From Candidatus Brocadiaceae bacterium (lineage in GTDB: Bacteria > Planctomycetota > Brocadiia > SM23-32): a stretch of DNA of 7,494 bases. The stretch is taken from the NCBI GenBank assembly GCA_003567495.1, contig PWZK01000278.1, positions 1-7,494 of the forward strand, given 5' to 3'. This document shows, piece by piece, positions 7,182 through 7,494 of the stretch. Under the pieces are notes generated by a model. That model searched no databases. It was not told the DNA's origin and worked only from the letters and a program-made list of their open reading frames with translations. The position numbers and the translations under genes were made by a program. How positions within the stretch are numbered: the first letter of the stretch is position 1; each line of letters starts with the position of its first letter.

Positions 7182-7190
7182 GCAGATGCG
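7182..7190 (+). repeat. Direct repeat GCAGATGCG, copy 2
   Basis: Exact match to 7093-7101, 89 bases downstream of it and immediately before hairpin 2. Confidence 0.6.
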
Positions 7191-7192
7191 CC

Positions 7193-7213
7193 GCCTGCCT
7201 GCTGCAGGCAGGC
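7193..7213. repeat. Hairpin 2 of the inserted element (near-perfect palindrome)
   Basis: GCCTGCCTGC and GCAGGCAGGC are exact reverse complements separated by one T (7203); folded, about nine pairs would close a 3-base loop. It shares GCCTGCCTG and CAGGCTG-type ends with hairpin 1, so both derive from the same repeat family. Confidence 0.8.
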
Positions 7214-7295
7214 TGGGAATGCGCCCGCAGGGTAAACCGCCGTTTTAACAGCTCAGGTACACACTGTCAAACCCGACCTGTCCAGAAAACGATGC

Positions 7296-7325
7296 TTAAC
7301 ATATTGATTTGCATGTTGTTATACT
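7296..7325 (+). promoter_or_regulatory. Promoter-like sequence in the insertion, reading rightwards
   Basis: TTAACA (7296-7301, 5 of 6) and TATACT (7320-7325, 5 of 6) are separated by 18 bases in an AT-rich context. It would transcribe into the 3' fragment of the AlbA_2 gene and whatever follows the window. No ribosome site is visible before ATG 7351. Confidence 0.4.
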
Positions 7326-7344
7326 ATTTCATGCCGTTGGTTTA

Positions 7345-7361
7345 TGAAATATGCGGGCTAG
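7345..7361 (-). repeat. Right arm of the perfect 17-bp inverted repeat
   Basis: TGAAATATGCGGGCTAG, the exact reverse complement of 7061-7077. In the AlbA_2 phase it starts with a TGA stop (7345-7347), so the two gene halves cannot be read as one protein through the insert. Confidence 0.9.
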
Positions 7362-7494
7362 CGTGGGTTTCGAGCCGTATGTTATTGACCATCCGGATGG
7401 TCAGGTTGTTCTTTTCGAAGTAGCCGCGGCCTTCGATCGCCCAGTAGGCTTTAAGGGGAAAAAGTTCGTTCGAGTGGGCTCCAGTAAAACAGAA
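7351..7494 (+). pseudogene. AlbA_2/Schlafen-type protein, 3' continuation (runs off the window)
   Basis: From about 7366 the frame reads G-F-E-P-Y-V-I-D-H-P-D-G-Q-V-V-L-F-E-V, then R-P-V-G-F-K-G-K-K-F-V-R-V-G-S-S. This is the second half of an AlbA_2 domain (strand, turn, strand, then the conserved R-P-V-x-F-K-G and R-V-G-S motifs). It is in the same phase as the 5' fragment. ATG 7351 lies inside the inverted-repeat arm and is the first in-frame start after TGA 7345; without a ribosome site its use is doubtful. The gene continues beyond base 7494, so any C-terminal domain is unseen. Confidence 0.75.

Larger units (their letters stand above)
7078..7361. mobile_element. Non-coding insertion in the AlbA_2 gene (MITE- or REP-like)
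   Basis: A segment of about 285 bases separates the two halves of the AlbA_2 domain. Exact edges are uncertain: the left one is probably 7075-7081 and the right one 7361-7366. It codes for no transposase. Contents, left to right: a 9-bp repeat (7093), hairpin 1 (7115-7150), the 9-bp repeat again (7182), hairpin 2 (7193-7213), a plain stretch, an AT-rich part (about 7260-7344) with a promoter-like pair, and the right arm of the 17-bp inverted repeat. No direct target duplication is convincing; the best is a loose match between GTTTCCAGCGGT (7081) and GTTTCGAGCCGT (7367). Apart from the small structures listed, 7170-7350 holds no gene. Confidence 0.6.

Noticed and set aside
7093..7215. CRISPR-like repeats
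   Set aside because: Only two copies of a 9-bp repeat, with hairpins of different size and no regular spacers.
7078..7361. Self-splicing intron that would rejoin the AlbA_2 halves
   Set aside because: The equal phase of the halves is suggestive, but I see neither group I core segments nor a group II 5' GUGYG end and domain V. The flanks also do not rejoin with a clean, unique boundary.
7292..7423. 43-codon hydrophobic ORF starting in the AT-rich part of the insertion
   Set aside because: It runs across the insertion edge into the AlbA_2 remainder in another frame, has no ribosome site, and its hydrophobicity follows from T-rich codons. Probably chance.

Overview
The window is GC-rich bacterial DNA with every convincing gene on the + strand. 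It looks like an accessory region of an environmental deltaproteobacterium-like (Desulfobacterota-type) genome. That placement is tentative. It rests on the CFI-box C-terminus, the PqqD/HPr-kinase-like/nucleotidyltransferase gene set and the GCCTGCCTG-type hairpin repeat, and there is no rRNA, tRNA or core gene to confirm it.

Region 1 (1-3595) looks like an export and peptide-modification block. It opens with the 3' part of a surface-type protein: an Ig-like domain, a right-handed beta-helix, a 'choice-of-anchor'-like module and a CFI-box C-terminus. Nine bases later comes a 61-codon gene with a twin-arginine-like leader, an AHA cleavage site and a 13-residue proline-rich tail ending in Trp. 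Next is a 577-residue protein that joins a PqqD-like recognition domain, an HPr-kinase-like P-loop domain and a family-5-type nucleotidyltransferase in one chain. The spacing suggests one operon. The inference is a ribosomally made peptide (the small ORF) recognised by the PqqD-like part and acted on by the kinase and nucleotidyltransferase parts. The kinase/nucleotidyltransferase junction looks like a deletion fusion, so the system may be altered or decaying.

Region 2 (3596-6766) is a short intergenic promoter candidate followed by a single-chain restriction-modification enzyme of 1031 residues: a PD-ExK nuclease, an N6-adenine methylase and an ISP/LlaBIII-like specificity domain, with no helicase. 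The specificity domain is about 35% GC inside a gene otherwise above 50%, a sign of target-domain replacement.

Region 3 (6769-7494) starts two bases after the restriction gene with an AlbA_2/Schlafen-type gene. It is broken after about 101 residues by a roughly 285-bp segment and resumes near 7366 in the same reading phase. The segment holds two GC-rich hairpins built from a shared motif, a 9-bp direct repeat before each, an AT-rich right part with a good promoter-like sequence, and a perfect 17-bp inverted repeat at its edges (7061-7077 and 7345-7361). This looks like a small non-coding mobile or repeat element, or a rearrangement product, inserted into a defence-type gene.
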